Position numbers and translations under genes: made by a program. This document shows positions 52,585 through 60,972 of a DNA stretch of 64,000 nucleotides, piece by piece (the first letter of the stretch is position 1; the number at the start of each line of letters is the position of its first letter). The DNA comes from PGYR01 sp046290495 (GTDB taxonomy: Bacteria > Bacteroidota > Ignavibacteria > Kapaibacteriales > UBA2268), in the NCBI GenBank assembly GCA_046290495.1, contig JBKAGT010000005.1, positions 1,488,001-1,552,000 on the forward strand, read 5' to 3'. The notes below the pieces were generated by a model, which did no database searches, was not told where the DNA came from, and was given only the letters and a program-made list of their open reading frames with translations.

Positions 52585-54834
52585 TTACTTCTTTACAAAT
52601 TTAGCAGTATAATTTCCACTCGAGAGTAAATATACACCCGTTTCTAAATGACTAACATTTATCTTAGTCTTATCTTTCGAAGTCATGATTAGCTTACCAT
52701 TCAAGTCTCGAATCTCAACTTTCTGATTCATATATTTAGTAGGAATATTCACAAATTCATTTGTTGGATTAGGATATACACTAATTCCATAATCATTCAT
52801 GATCTCAACATTAGTGATTGTGCTTACATTCTCTTTGCCAAATGTTGGACTCATGGTAGTGAACTCCCCAGTACCATTGGGGTATCGACCATAAGAAATA
52901 TCAGCTTCTTGTGTGTCAAAACTAACTGAATCTATAATGTTTGACTCTGCATTCGCAAGGTATAGAGTCTCTCCACTCGCTGATATTTTAAAGTCTGCAT
53001 GGTAACCATCTTGATCTAAATCACCGTCAGCCCAAACAACTACATAGCCACCTGACTCTATCTGTGAGCCAGCTGGGAATACAAACTGTTCGAAATCTGT
53101 AATATCATCAGTTATACTATATCCTTCTAAATCTATTGCAACATCACCATTGTTATAAAGCTCCAACCAATCATCATAATCGCCATTCGAATCTTCATTC
53201 GTTGTATCATTTGATGCTAGAAACTCATTGATAACTAATTCAGATTCGTCTGTGTTTCTAACTGCTTCTATAGTGTAAAATTCATGTTCTGCGTTAGTAG
53301 GAGAGAACTTAGAAATATCATCATTTTCAGCATAAATGTAATACTCGAGTCTATTAGTTTCAATATTAATTTCTGCACTATAAGTATTATTATCATCTTT
53401 GCCCATCTCTATAGTTTTGAATGGTGTGTTTTCCTCGTGTCTATATTTGAGCTGTACAGAGTTAGCAGAAGTAACTTCACTGCTAATAACAACAACCTCA
53501 CCAACAACTGGCTGCTGTTTACTTACTGTTACATTCGTAATAGTAGGTTCCTCAGCGGTAAACTCACTTTGGCCCATCAGATAGTTATATCTTCCGTTCA
53601 TTAAGTTAGTAATGCCAGGGGTGTTTCCTCCGGGGCCACCACCAGGTCCACCGCCGCCTGGTCCACCACCACTAGAAATATCACTAGTCAAATTAGATTT
53701 GAAATTACTATATGTATAGAATTTATTAGGGTCATTGTTAAATGCTTCGTCTATAGTTTCTTGTAATCCCAATCCAAGTTCGTAGAGATTACTTTCTGGT
53801 GAGAAGTTTTCTACTAATATTGTTTTGCAGTGAGCCAGATATATTTTTCTGTATTTGTCTATACTTAGTAATTTGTTCACTAGTGGATATGAACTATTAT
53901 TCTGATTTAGGAATAAGCTCATGTTTTGCTTTGAGCTCGTATTGTTTAGATTGCCAGAACCAGTCATAGAAAACACTCCAAATGACTCGTTCAAATCCCA
54001 TACTACTGGGACAAATCTGTTATTATCGTCTCTATACAGGTAATAGTTTTGAGCAAAGCCGCCAATGTAGCTGTCCAAATTCACTAGAATATTATCAAAA
54101 GCAAGCATCCACAAAGCTCTATCTACATCTAGTATTGATTCAATATCTTCTGTAAAGTTGTTTAAGGTGTCGCAAAGATCAATAAGTTCACTCCAACCAT
54201 AATCTGATTTTAGCTCATAAGCGCTATAGTATGAGCTACTGTCTTCTCCTCTGTATGTGAGGTTTGGTAATGCTGTTGTGCCAGGTCCTGCACCAGAAGG
54301 TGGATTGCATTTTACAAATGTGTTCGTTTTTGAGCCAAATCTACTGTCTACAAACTTTTTAGAAACGGATTCTGAATTTGAATAAAGTCCAAATAACTCA
54401 TCATTGATATACACTACAGCATAGTTTGAGAGCGGAGCATCCATATAATTTCTTAATATCTTATAACTAAGAACTTCTCTTAAAAAAGAAGGATCTTTTG
54501 CTCCATTGCTTAGCTTTATATCGGTGTAATCTTCATACTTATGATTTTTGTAAGTATCAAGCTCTATGTGCAAAGGGTTCTTTTTCTGGTTAGCACTATA
54601 TGTACTATTGCCTTTGTACTTCACACCCACACTGTCGAATTCAACTCCATTGATAGTAACCTCAGAAGCCAAAATATAGTCTTCATCGCCGGCTTTCTGT
54701 GCGTCCATCAGAGCATCCCAATTGCTTTGTTCAAAAGTAATTCTGATTTCTTGTATCGTATCTTCGTCATAAAATGACTGCGAAAAAGCTGTAGAGCTCA
54801 TCGCAAATAGTAAAATGAGTAATATTGATTTCAT
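52585..54834 (-). CDS. CotH-kinase family protein with lamin-tail and T9SS sorting domains
   Basis: 749 residues. Signal peptide about 1-19; CotH-like kinase domain about 25-385 (VGVKYKGNSTYS, LSNGAKDPSFLREVLSYKIL, NLDSYIGGFAQNYYLY, VVWDLNESFG at 277-286); a Gly/Pro-rich linker (GGGPGGGGPGGGPGG); a beta domain; a lamin-tail domain from about 535 (VINEFLASNDTTNEDSNGDY, DDWLELYNNGDVAIDLEGY); and a Por-type tail (VYPNPTNEFVNI, VEIRDLNGKLI, LETGVYLL). CotH proteins are atypical protein kinases; here it is a surface or secreted T9SS cargo. Confidence 0.88.
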   Translation of the reverse strand: MKSILLILLFAMSSTAFSQSFYDEDTIQEIRITFEQSNWDALMDAQKAGDEDYILASEVTINGVEFDSVGVKYKGNSTYSANQKKNPLHIELDTYKNHKYEDYTDIKLSNGAKDPSFLREVLSYKILRNYMDAPLSNYAVVYINDELFGLYSNSESVSKKFVDSRFGSKTNTFVKCNPPSGAGPGTTALPNLTYRGEDSSSYYSAYELKSDYGWSELIDLCDTLNNFTEDIESILDVDRALWMLAFDNILVNLDSYIGGFAQNYYLYRDDNNRFVPVVWDLNESFGVFSMTGSGNLNNTSSKQNMSLFLNQNNSSYPLVNKLLSIDKYRKIYLAHCKTILVENFSPESNLYELGLGLQETIDEAFNNDPNKFYTYSNFKSNLTSDISSGGGPGGGGPGGGPGGNTPGITNLMNGRYNYLMGQSEFTAEEPTITNVTVSKQQPVVGEVVVISSEVTSANSVQLKYRHEENTPFKTIEMGKDDNNTYSAEINIETNRLEYYIYAENDDISKFSPTNAEHEFYTIEAVRNTDESELVINEFLASNDTTNEDSNGDYDDWLELYNNGDVAIDLEGYSITDDITDFEQFVFPAGSQIESGGYVVVWADGDLDQDGYHADFKISASGETLYLANAESNIIDSVSFDTQEADISYGRYPNGTGEFTTMSPTFGKENVSTITNVEIMNDYGISVYPNPTNEFVNIPTKYMNQKVEIRDLNGKLIMTSKDKTKINVSHLETGVYLLSSGNYTAKFVKK

Positions 54835-54863
54835 AATTCTCCTTATTTAAATTTTTTTATTTA

Positions 54864-57233
54864 TTACATATCGTCGTCATCACCATCAAACGCTGATCTT
54901 TCTCTCTGTTTAGCTTGGTTGATTCTGTAGGAGAAGGTTAGAGTAACTTGCCCTGCTCTCCATTGGAAATCACTTTCGCGATAGAAAGTTTCTCCATTGA
55001 CAATTGAGCGGCGTCTTCTAGTGCTGAATATATCATTACCAGATAATGTTAATGTTGCATTTTTGTCTAATATATCCTTAGAAAGTCCAAAATCTAACCA
55101 CCACATACTTAGGTTTTCACCTTGTGGTGTGTCTTCGGGTGCCCTGTAAGCAAATGTAGTCTGAAAGTTAAAACCAGCAAATTTCATCTTAGATGACAAT
55201 CTTGTATTCCAACTAAAATACTCACTATTCAGATTGTAAACAGAGCTATTACCAGTTATTGTAGAAGCAAATAGATTAAAGTTAGCATTAGTTGACCACC
55301 AGTCAGTTATATCATTGGACAAGTTAAATTCCACACCATAAGAGTCTTGTATCCCAGCATTCGCAGGTCTGATTTGAGTTAATCCAGTTGAATCGATATA
55401 AGCAACTGACTGTATTATGTCTGTGCTATGTCTGTAGTAAACATTCGATAATATTGAACCAGACTCCCAATTGAACAAATACCCAAGCTCATAAGAGTCA
55501 GAATATTCGGGGTTGAGATCTGGATTACCACCCCATATATTACGAGAATCTGTGAAACTTGAGAATGGCATCAATCTACGGAACCAAGGTCTCTGTATCC
55601 TTGCCGAATAACTAGCTTGCAAAGAATGCTGCAAATCTAGCTTATAGTTAAAGTGAGCAGAAGGGAAAAAATTGAGATAATCCCTTTGGTTTCTGTAATC
55701 CGTTCTTAGCAGTTCTGTTGTTATATCAGAATATTCGGACCTAACACCTAATTGCCAACCGAATTGCTCCATTTGATTACCAGCCATAACATAAGCCGCT
55801 AAGATATTCTCATAGTAAACAAAATTGTTGTTAAACCCATCTAAAAATTCGAACTCGTCGCCTACTTTTTCCTTCACCCAATAATCGTTGTCTATCTTTC
55901 TCAAGTTCGCTTTTGCTCCAGCTTCAAACTTACCGTCCTTGCTGAAAGGATAAATATAGTCTAATTGATAAAGCTGATTTCTTTCAAATTCTAAGTTATA
56001 GCTTCTTTGTACTATGTCATCTATCTGGTCACCAGATTCGAATATGTTCGATTCTTCTATATCCTTGTCTTGTTCAAACCTAGAATCAAATAATAATTTG
56101 TGGTCTTTATTTCCATCGAATATTTTTTCATAGGTAAGGTTAAACTCAATATCATTTTTCGATTCCATTTCGTCGTCATCTCTATTTGATATTCTATATA
56201 CTTCGCCATTAGGTAAGTAATCAGTATATACGATTTCGGAGTTGTTTTCCCTGTCTCCAAATCGGTAGTTTCCTGCAAATGTTAGGGTATTACCACCATC
56301 GAAGAAAAAGTCTGAACCTATCTGTAAATTGGCTCCTAATCCACCTCTAAGTCTATCTAATTCTGTATTCGTATAGTTGAATGTGTCATAATCGAAAAAA
56401 TATTGGTCAGTAGTGCTTGACCCAGGTGCTCTTCGGTAATTAACTCCAACTGTACCAAAAAGATTCATCATCTCAGAACGATAATTGGAAGTCATAGTGA
56501 AGGCGTGATTATGAGGATATCCCGTTCTTATTGAGAAATTTCCATTGAAACCAGGATCTTGTTCTTTCTTTAGTACTATGTTGATTATTCCAACTTCACC
56601 TTGAGCATCGTAACGGGCAGAAGGGTTAGTAACTATCTCTATTTTCTCTATCATTTCACCCATTAATTGCTTTATTGATTCAGGGTCATTGCTCACCAAT
56701 CCAGATTGTTTACCATTTAGTAAAATCTGGACATTACCTGAACCACGTAGCGATACATTACCTTCTGGGTCTACATTGACAGATGGGATATTGTCTAATA
56801 TCTCCGAGCCATTCCTACCAATATTTGTCGCATCTTTATTTACATTATAAACCCTTTTATCAAGCTTCAATTCCATTAGTTGTTTTTCTTCTGTTACAAC
56901 TATTTCATCTGTTAATAAGGATGATTGTTCTATTGTGATTGTTCCTAAGTCAATATCATCATTTAAGGAGATTGGGCTAACTATTTTGGGCGACATTCCG
57001 ATAGAGGTAACTCTAGCGTAGTATTCACCTTGTTGTGCTTCGAAACTGAACTTACCAGCTATTTTAGTTATTCCACCTGTTATAATGCTCGAATCTTTAG
57101 CTGAATGAAGTGCTACAGATGCACCTATTTGAGGTTGCTGATTATCATCAATTACTGTTCCAGTTATCTTATATTTCGTTTGTGCCGTAAGTAAAGTTGA
57201 GCTCAACACTAGAGCTAAAAATATATATTTCAT
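54864..57233 (-). CDS. TonB-dependent receptor-like protein (outer-membrane beta-barrel family)
   Basis: 789 residues. Signal peptide about 1-17, CarboxypepD_reg-like domain about 20-100 (ITGTVIDDNQQPQIGASVAL), a plug-like domain (LDNIPSVNVDPEGNVSLRGS, ILLNGKQSGLVS, EKIEIVTNPSARYDAQGEVG) and a barrel (IQRPWFRRLMPFSSFTDSRN, GNPDLNPEYSDSYELGY). These belong to the Bacteroidota receptor group with a short plug; ligand unknown. It lies 30 bp upstream of the CotH gene on the same strand. Confidence 0.9.
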   Translation of the reverse strand: MKYIFLALVLSSTLLTAQTKYKITGTVIDDNQQPQIGASVALHSAKDSSIITGGITKIAGKFSFEAQQGEYYARVTSIGMSPKIVSPISLNDDIDLGTITIEQSSLLTDEIVVTEEKQLMELKLDKRVYNVNKDATNIGRNGSEILDNIPSVNVDPEGNVSLRGSGNVQILLNGKQSGLVSNDPESIKQLMGEMIEKIEIVTNPSARYDAQGEVGIINIVLKKEQDPGFNGNFSIRTGYPHNHAFTMTSNYRSEMMNLFGTVGVNYRRAPGSSTTDQYFFDYDTFNYTNTELDRLRGGLGANLQIGSDFFFDGGNTLTFAGNYRFGDRENNSEIVYTDYLPNGEVYRISNRDDDEMESKNDIEFNLTYEKIFDGNKDHKLLFDSRFEQDKDIEESNIFESGDQIDDIVQRSYNLEFERNQLYQLDYIYPFSKDGKFEAGAKANLRKIDNDYWVKEKVGDEFEFLDGFNNNFVYYENILAAYVMAGNQMEQFGWQLGVRSEYSDITTELLRTDYRNQRDYLNFFPSAHFNYKLDLQHSLQASYSARIQRPWFRRLMPFSSFTDSRNIWGGNPDLNPEYSDSYELGYLFNWESGSILSNVYYRHSTDIIQSVAYIDSTGLTQIRPANAGIQDSYGVEFNLSNDITDWWSTNANFNLFASTITGNSSVYNLNSEYFSWNTRLSSKMKFAGFNFQTTFAYRAPEDTPQGENLSMWWLDFGLSKDILDKNATLTLSGNDIFSTRRRRSIVNGETFYRESDFQWRAGQVTLTFSYRINQAKQRERSAFDGDDDDM

Positions 57234-57366
57234 TCTTTGTAGTTTTTTATATTTCCATTATTTAATTATTCCTCTCACGAAGCAACCTAACAGTTAGTAT
57301 AGGTCTCAATCAGAAGTTTTGTCAATCTTAGACAATTTAATCTCAAAAAAGTTTAATGAATTTTGT

Positions 57367-57374
57367 TATTTTTG
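57367..57374 (+). promoter_or_regulatory. Candidate -7 box (TATTTTTG)
   Basis: TATTTTTG matches TAnnTTTG, 19 bp before the ATG of the LamG lipoprotein gene. -33 box unclear. Confidence 0.4.
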
Positions 57375-57392
57375 TTCTTTATTTACTAGAAA

Positions 57393-58166
57393 ATGAGATT
57401 AGATTTGATGAGAAACATAGTATTAGCTCTGATTGCAACAGTAGTATTTATGTCTTGCAGTGATGATACCGAAAACCCAACTGATAATGATGATAAAGAC
57501 CCAGAAGTTGAAATCACACACAATTATAAAAAATACTATGCTTACTATCCGTTCGATGGAGATTTGGCGGATAGCTCAGACTCAGATTACGATGGCATAG
57601 CTAACGGTGCTATATTTGCCCCTGATAGATTTGATTCAGCAAATGCAGCAATTTATTTCGATGGCTCTAGCCATGTTAATTTGCCATATCCAGGAATGTT
57701 AGATTTCGATGGGGATTTTGCAGTTGCATTTTGGGCAAAAGTAGGAGAACAGAAGAACATAACTGAAGCAGGTCATTTCGATTTGATTGGAAACGCAATT
57801 TGGTTCAAAGGTGGCTGGTTTGTAGGTGTAAACACATTCGAGCAATACCAAACAATGACTTGGCTGAGGGAAGATGTGGGAGAGAGGATTGCTTATGATA
57901 AAGAAACTTACTTCGATGAGGAATGGCATCATATAGTGTATAATTATGATAGAATTAGTGATGAAGAAACATTGATAAAGTTATATATAGATGGCGAAGA
58001 GAAAATGGCAAAGCAAACAAACACACCGAGCCACATGAACTATATTCCTAATATTGGAGCAAGAGTTGATTTGACATCTTACTTCACTGGAACAATAGAT
58101 GACTTGGTAATACACGATGAATTGATAACTAAGGCAGATATTGATTCACTGATGGGGAACTATTAA
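57393..58166 (+). CDS. LamG-domain lipoprotein
   Basis: 257 residues. Lipobox VVFMSC (Cys22), then an acidic Asp/Asn-rich linker (DDTENPTDNDDKDPE). The rest is one concanavalin-A-like/LamG domain (YYPFDGDLADSSDSDYDGIA, FAVAFWAKVGEQ, EEWHHIVYNYDR, KLYIDGEEKMAK, GTIDDLVIHDELIT). Likely a surface carbohydrate- or protein-binding lipoprotein. Confidence 0.85.
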   Translation: MRLDLMRNIVLALIATVVFMSCSDDTENPTDNDDKDPEVEITHNYKKYYAYYPFDGDLADSSDSDYDGIANGAIFAPDRFDSANAAIYFDGSSHVNLPYPGMLDFDGDFAVAFWAKVGEQKNITEAGHFDLIGNAIWFKGGWFVGVNTFEQYQTMTWLREDVGERIAYDKETYFDEEWHHIVYNYDRISDEETLIKLYIDGEEKMAKQTNTPSHMNYIPNIGARVDLTSYFTGTIDDLVIHDELITKADIDSLMGNY

Positions 58167-58254
58167 ACAACTAAATAATTTAATCTCCATAATTTAACAC
58201 CGTATGTTGTTAAAGTATAAATGACATACATTCCATTAATTACTTGGTGACTGT

Positions 58255-60081
58255 ATGTCGATAAGAATTTATATAATCTTGATATTTTCACTTGTTTCTC
58301 TTTGTAAGGTAACAAGTAATACCCTTGATCACGAAATATTCATTGAGAAACTTAGAAACAGTAGTGAAGTTATCTATGAACAGTGCATAGCTGAGTATGA
58401 TACGTATCTGGAGCAACATCCTGATGATGTAAAGGTGTTGATAGAGAAATGTAAGTTTATCCAAAATGCACAATATGATGAATATAATGATTACAACCCT
58501 AATCAAGATCAGTTTGATAGTCTTATAGTAGTTTTAGCAGAAAAATACCCTTCCAATCCCGATGTACTGCTTTATAGAACTACCTTAAATTGGGGAGATG
58601 AATTGAACGAATTGTTCACTGAGTCAATAAAGGCAATTACAAAAAATCCCGAAAATTGGAGTGACGAACAGCTTGGTTTACTCTACTCAAAAATTTCAGA
58701 ATATTATTATTGGGATGAGGATTACTCAGAGTCTCTTTCTTATATCAGAAGAGCAATCAATAAAGCACCACAATATGAATTTACTTTAGAACATGCTCAA
58801 ATTCTGTATGAGATGGACCAAAAAGAAAAGTCATTGGAAATTGTTCTTTCTATAAAAGATACCAACAGGGAACCATGGGTATTGAGTCAGAAGGCTGAAT
58901 TAATGCTAAAATTAGAAGCATATAACGAAGCATTTTCTATTTATACTCAGATTGCTGAAATTGACTCGAATTTCAACAATAATTATGAAATAGCAAATAC
59001 ATTAGAAGCTATTGGGAAATATGATTTTGCCAGATCTTATCTAATTGCTGATACTACTAACACTTGGTACAATGAAGGCCCCATACTTAATTTGTTGCAG
59101 CATGATATTAAATACCAGGACGGCGATAAATGTATACAAACTTATAATAGTTACAGAGACTTAGGATACTCTGTTGACCCTTTGGGACTATATAGAATTA
59201 AGATTTTCTTTAAATCACCGATATTACCGTGGAAATTTAGAGATATTCTAAGCATTTTAACATTTCTATTTGTTATAGCAATCTTACTAATTATTCCTTC
59301 TATATGGATATTGCCAGTATATTTTGCTGGACATCATTTCAACTTTTTGGAACGAAACAAAGCATTTAGGAACAGATGGGGACTAAAATCATTTTGGATA
59401 GTTAGCGTAGGTGTGTTGATTAGCTCACTTTTTTCCGTATTTGTTAATCCTGAAATATTGTATTCAGATTTTATTACGATTCTGCAAATAAATCAATTCG
59501 AACAGCAACAAAATGCTATGATGTCTTTAATCTTCATTATAGTCCTTGCAATATTTGCTTTTTCAACTCTTAATAAGAAAAACTGCTATTTGATTTATTC
59601 TAGTTCACTATCAAAAGGTAAAACTATTTTACTTGCAATTGGTATAGTCTTTGGACTCAGAATAATAATTGGTGCTTATGTAAATATAGGAAGTCTTTTT
59701 GTAGATATCTCAAGCTTAGAAATTGCTAATATTACTGAAATAGTGTTCTCTACAAAAGAAGAAATAGAATCAATGCTATCATACTTTGGAGTATTCCCAA
59801 CATTTCTTCTTATTTGCATTTTAGTACCTATATACGAGGAAATCATTTTTAGAGGTGTAATTCTCGACTCTTGCGAGAAGTATATTAATTATAAATGGGC
59901 AAATTTCATTCAGGCATTTTTGTTCGCTATGTTACACCAAAGCTTGTTTTTGTTCCCCATGTTTTTTCTTTTCGGAATAATAGCTGGTGTAATGACGAGA
60001 AAAACAAAAGGCCTTTTCGCTAGTATTATTTTTCATATGATTAACAACACATTGGTAATTATTGCTTATACTTCGAACTAG
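58255..60081 (+). CDS. TPR protein fused to a CPBP (CAAX protease-like) membrane domain
   Basis: 608 residues. Signal peptide or first helix about 1-22. TPR-like helical repeats about 25-300 outside the membrane (LLYSKISEYYYWDEDYSESL, LYEMDQKEKSLEIVLS). About seven membrane helices follow, with the CPBP motifs YEEIIFRG (near 526), FLFAMLH (near 560) and HMINN (near 595). CPBP proteins are intramembrane proteases related to Rce1 and some bacteriocin-immunity proteins. The TPR part may bind its substrate. It lies 3 bp before the lamin-tail gene. Confidence 0.85.
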   Translation: MSIRIYIILIFSLVSLCKVTSNTLDHEIFIEKLRNSSEVIYEQCIAEYDTYLEQHPDDVKVLIEKCKFIQNAQYDEYNDYNPNQDQFDSLIVVLAEKYPSNPDVLLYRTTLNWGDELNELFTESIKAITKNPENWSDEQLGLLYSKISEYYYWDEDYSESLSYIRRAINKAPQYEFTLEHAQILYEMDQKEKSLEIVLSIKDTNREPWVLSQKAELMLKLEAYNEAFSIYTQIAEIDSNFNNNYEIANTLEAIGKYDFARSYLIADTTNTWYNEGPILNLLQHDIKYQDGDKCIQTYNSYRDLGYSVDPLGLYRIKIFFKSPILPWKFRDILSILTFLFVIAILLIIPSIWILPVYFAGHHFNFLERNKAFRNRWGLKSFWIVSVGVLISSLFSVFVNPEILYSDFITILQINQFEQQQNAMMSLIFIIVLAIFAFSTLNKKNCYLIYSSSLSKGKTILLAIGIVFGLRIIIGAYVNIGSLFVDISSLEIANITEIVFSTKEEIESMLSYFGVFPTFLLICILVPIYEEIIFRGVILDSCEKYINYKWANFIQAFLFAMLHQSLFLFPMFFLFGIIAGVMTRKTKGLFASIIFHMINNTLVIIAYTSN

Positions 60082-60084
60082 AAT

Positions 60085-60972
60085 ATGAATAGTATAATAC
60101 TCATAATCATATTATTTTTTATCTCAATATCTCATAACAAAGCGTTTGAGTTCGGTGATGTGCTTATAAACGAAATCATGTTCGATGTGAGTCAAACAGG
60201 ATACGAGTTTATAGAAATATATAACACTACCTCAGATACAATCCAAATTGACAATTGGTACTTTGCAGATGAGTCTGATGTATTAAGAAATAGAACTAAT
60301 AGTATAATTTCAACTTTGTCGCTACCACCGAATGGATACGCTATTATTGCTCATGATAGTTTGGCATATTATAGTACTGAATCCGAGCTAAGACCTAACG
60401 TTTTGATGACAGAGTCATCATTTAGCTTGAATAATGGTGGTGATATGTTTCAGATTATGGACAGCGAAATGACCGTAATAGACTCGGTTCGATATAGTGA
60501 TGACTGGCACGAGGATTATTTGACTGATACAAAAGATGTGAGTTTGGAAAAGCTGCAGCCAAATCTGATTAGCAATGAGGAAACAAATTGGCTAAGCTGC
60601 ACCAATGAGGACGGTGGCACTCCGCTGAGAACCAACAGCTACACAGGAGTTATTGCCAATAGTGGATCTATATCAGTTACTCCTAATCCTTATTCGCCAA
60701 GCTCATCTTCAGAGCCATATATAGTTATCGAATTTGAATCTGGCTTTAGAAATGCGCTATATGATTGCATCATTTATTATGAGAATGGCTCGGTTGCTCG
60801 TAAGTTAGCTGAGTCAAAGTTCGTAGCTGAGCGAGGTATTATCACTTGGAACGGAAGAGATGACCGCGGTGATATACTTCCACTAGGACCATACCCAGTT
60901 GTGGTAACAGCTACCGACCAGCGCTCAGGCGAATCGGTAGTGTTAAAAGAATTGATTGTAATAGCGAAGTGA
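60085..60972 (+). CDS. Lamin-tail domain secreted protein with FlgD-like Ig end
   Basis: 295 residues. Signal peptide about 1-20; lamin-tail domain about 22-165 (VLINEIMFDVSQTGYEFIEI, NTTSDTIQIDNWYFADES, FSLNNGGDMFQIMDSE); a linker; then a FlgD-type Ig fold (IITWNGRDDRGDILPLGPYP). The last strand lacks the standard T9SS ending but may work alike. Its stop directly abuts the stop of the convergent propeller gene. Confidence 0.82.
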   Translation: MNSIILIIILFFISISHNKAFEFGDVLINEIMFDVSQTGYEFIEIYNTTSDTIQIDNWYFADESDVLRNRTNSIISTLSLPPNGYAIIAHDSLAYYSTESELRPNVLMTESSFSLNNGGDMFQIMDSEMTVIDSVRYSDDWHEDYLTDTKDVSLEKLQPNLISNEETNWLSCTNEDGGTPLRTNSYTGVIANSGSISVTPNPYSPSSSSEPYIVIEFESGFRNALYDCIIYYENGSVARKLAESKFVAERGIITWNGRDDRGDILPLGPYPVVVTATDQRSGESVVLKELIVIAK

